Assembly (NCBI GenBank): GCA_002500925.1
Contig: DLTN01000048.1
Coordinates: 5,712 to 48,594 of the forward strand
Source: Gemmatimonadales bacterium UBA7835
GTDB taxonomy: Bacteria > Gemmatimonadota > Gemmatimonadetes > Longimicrobiales > Gaopeijiaceae
Direction: 5' to 3'
DNA length: 42,883 bases
Shown here: positions 42,515-42,883 of the stretch, piece after piece
Layout: each line of letters begins with the position of its first letter
How positions within the stretch are numbered: position 1 is the first letter of the stretch
Program-made: the position numbers and the translations under genes
The notes under the pieces: generated by a model
The model's database searches: none
What the model was told of the DNA's origin: nothing
What the model saw: only the letters and a program-made list of their open reading frames with translations

Positions 42515-42772
42515 TCACCCCCATCCCAAGAGTTCGGAACAGCTGCAGACATTTGCTCGAGCACTCGGACCCTGAACTAACAATTTGGATTCACCGTCTT
42601 CGCACGAAAGAAGAATCTCAGGGCCCTGTGTCACAGATCGCTCGTGGAGTTTAAAGCTAGGCCCCTGGGGGGGAATACAACCCGCTCGGCCCCATCGGCT
42701 ATGACGAACTCTAGGGATCTTATCCCTCCCCCAGGGAGCCAGTTGAGATTGATTCTCAACTGAGGGCAACAT
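42515..42772 (-). CDS. Doubtful 85-residue open frame upstream of the epimerase
   Basis: An ATG frame on the minus strand ends 6 nt before the epimerase ATG. The predicted protein is unrecognised, has four cysteines (two in NVCSCSELL) and no signal or transmembrane segment. Its codons 4-11 coincide with the operator at 42740-42762, which would be unusual for a real start. The 375 bases 42509-42883 hold no other clear gene, so this is given at low confidence; the true product may be a shorter version or none. Confidence 0.22.
   Translation of the reverse strand: MLPSVENQSQLAPWGRDKIPRVRHSRWGRAGCIPPQGPSFKLHERSVTQGPEILLSCEDGESKLLVQGPSARANVCSCSELLGWG
42740..42762. promoter_or_regulatory. Fur/Zur-type operator near the right edge
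   Basis: 23-bp palindrome with 11-bp arms around a central G (left arm CAGTTGAGATT, right arm ATTCTCAACTG) and a single mismatch. The core TTGAGATTGATTCTCAA is nearly identical to the operator at 40246. It could act on the epimerase side (minus) or on a plus-strand gene starting after 42800 and leaving the window. Confidence 0.7.
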
Positions 42773-42823
42773 ACCCGCGCCTGCCCTGACTCACAAGGGC
42801 TAGATTGCTATAGGCATTTCTAC

Positions 42824-42883
42824 TGATGCCGCCCACGGGCTTCCACGGATTGCAGTATTGGCAAGGGATTTCGAGCTTTTCTG
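42824..42883 (+). CDS. Possible start of a gene leaving the right edge
   Basis: An ATG at 42824 opens a frame MPPTGFHGLQYWQGISSF to the window end. It lies 61 bp downstream of the operator at 42740-42762, a normal operator-to-start distance, and a CTATAG is about 15 bp before it. No Shine-Dalgarno sequence is visible and 20 codons are too few to judge, so this is only a pointer to what lies outside. Confidence 0.18.

Noticed and set aside
1..42883. Mobile elements, CRISPR arrays, prophage or defence system
   Set aside because: No transposase, integrase, direct-repeat array or phage gene was found; gene order and style look chromosomal throughout.

Overview
The window is about 42.9 kb of gene-dense, moderately GC-rich bacterial chromosome from a Gram-negative (diderm) organism. 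It carries an outer-membrane Omp85 protein with a TamB partner, a TonB-dependent receptor, several lipoproteins and Lgt. Gene content and protein style (PASTA protein next to rsmB, NagZ/NamZ lipoproteins, DUF4856 lipoprotein) suggest Gemmatimonadota or a nearby phylum; this is an inference, not proven. No rRNA, tRNA, CRISPR array, insertion sequence or prophage was seen.

Region 1 (1-5.4 kb) is a cell-wall and amino-acid block. It holds the start of an unknown lipoprotein at the left edge, a NagZ-type GH3 lipoprotein divergent from a NamZ (DUF1343) lipoprotein, an exported L-asparaginase and a D-amino-acid-type aminotransferase. Region 2 (5.6-20.3 kb) holds PspA, UvrA, HtpX, a TamB/TamA-type pair, a metallophosphoesterase, Lgt and TsaD. 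Region 3 (20.3-32.9 kb) is a tightly packed minus-strand run of housekeeping genes: YbbR protein, TlpA-like thioredoxin, PASTA protein, RsmB, ThiG, ThiS, a TenI-like protein, Fmt, Def, YajC, Tgt, QueA, RuvB, RuvA, RuvC and YebC. Many neighbours here are joined by 1-4 base stop/start overlaps (ATGA, GTGA, TGATG). Two genes, rsmB and the asparaginase, make sense only if a CTG inside a CTGA overlap is the start codon.

Region 4 (33.1-42.9 kb) is the accessory part. It holds a GT-C membrane glycosyltransferase overlapping a flavoprotein related to amine oxidase/UDP-galactopyranose mutase. Next is a metal-uptake locus transcribed as small lipoprotein, then TonB receptor, then DUF4856 lipoprotein. 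Next is a two-gene unit encoding a cysteine-cluster protein and a cysteine-free ribosomal protein S4, and last a nucleotide-sugar epimerase. Three near-identical palindromes built on TTGAGA(A/T)T-G-ATTCTCAA half-sites lie at 40246-40266, 41339-41359 (variant spacing) and 42740-42762. They look like operators for one Fur-family regulator.

The most interesting proposal is that this is a small metal-starvation regulon. One regulator would control a receptor/lipoprotein uptake system and an operon making an alternative, zinc-independent S4 with a CxCC protein. That would favour zinc (Zur) over iron (Fur), although the receptor itself resembles iron(III)-dicitrate receptors, so the metal remains open.
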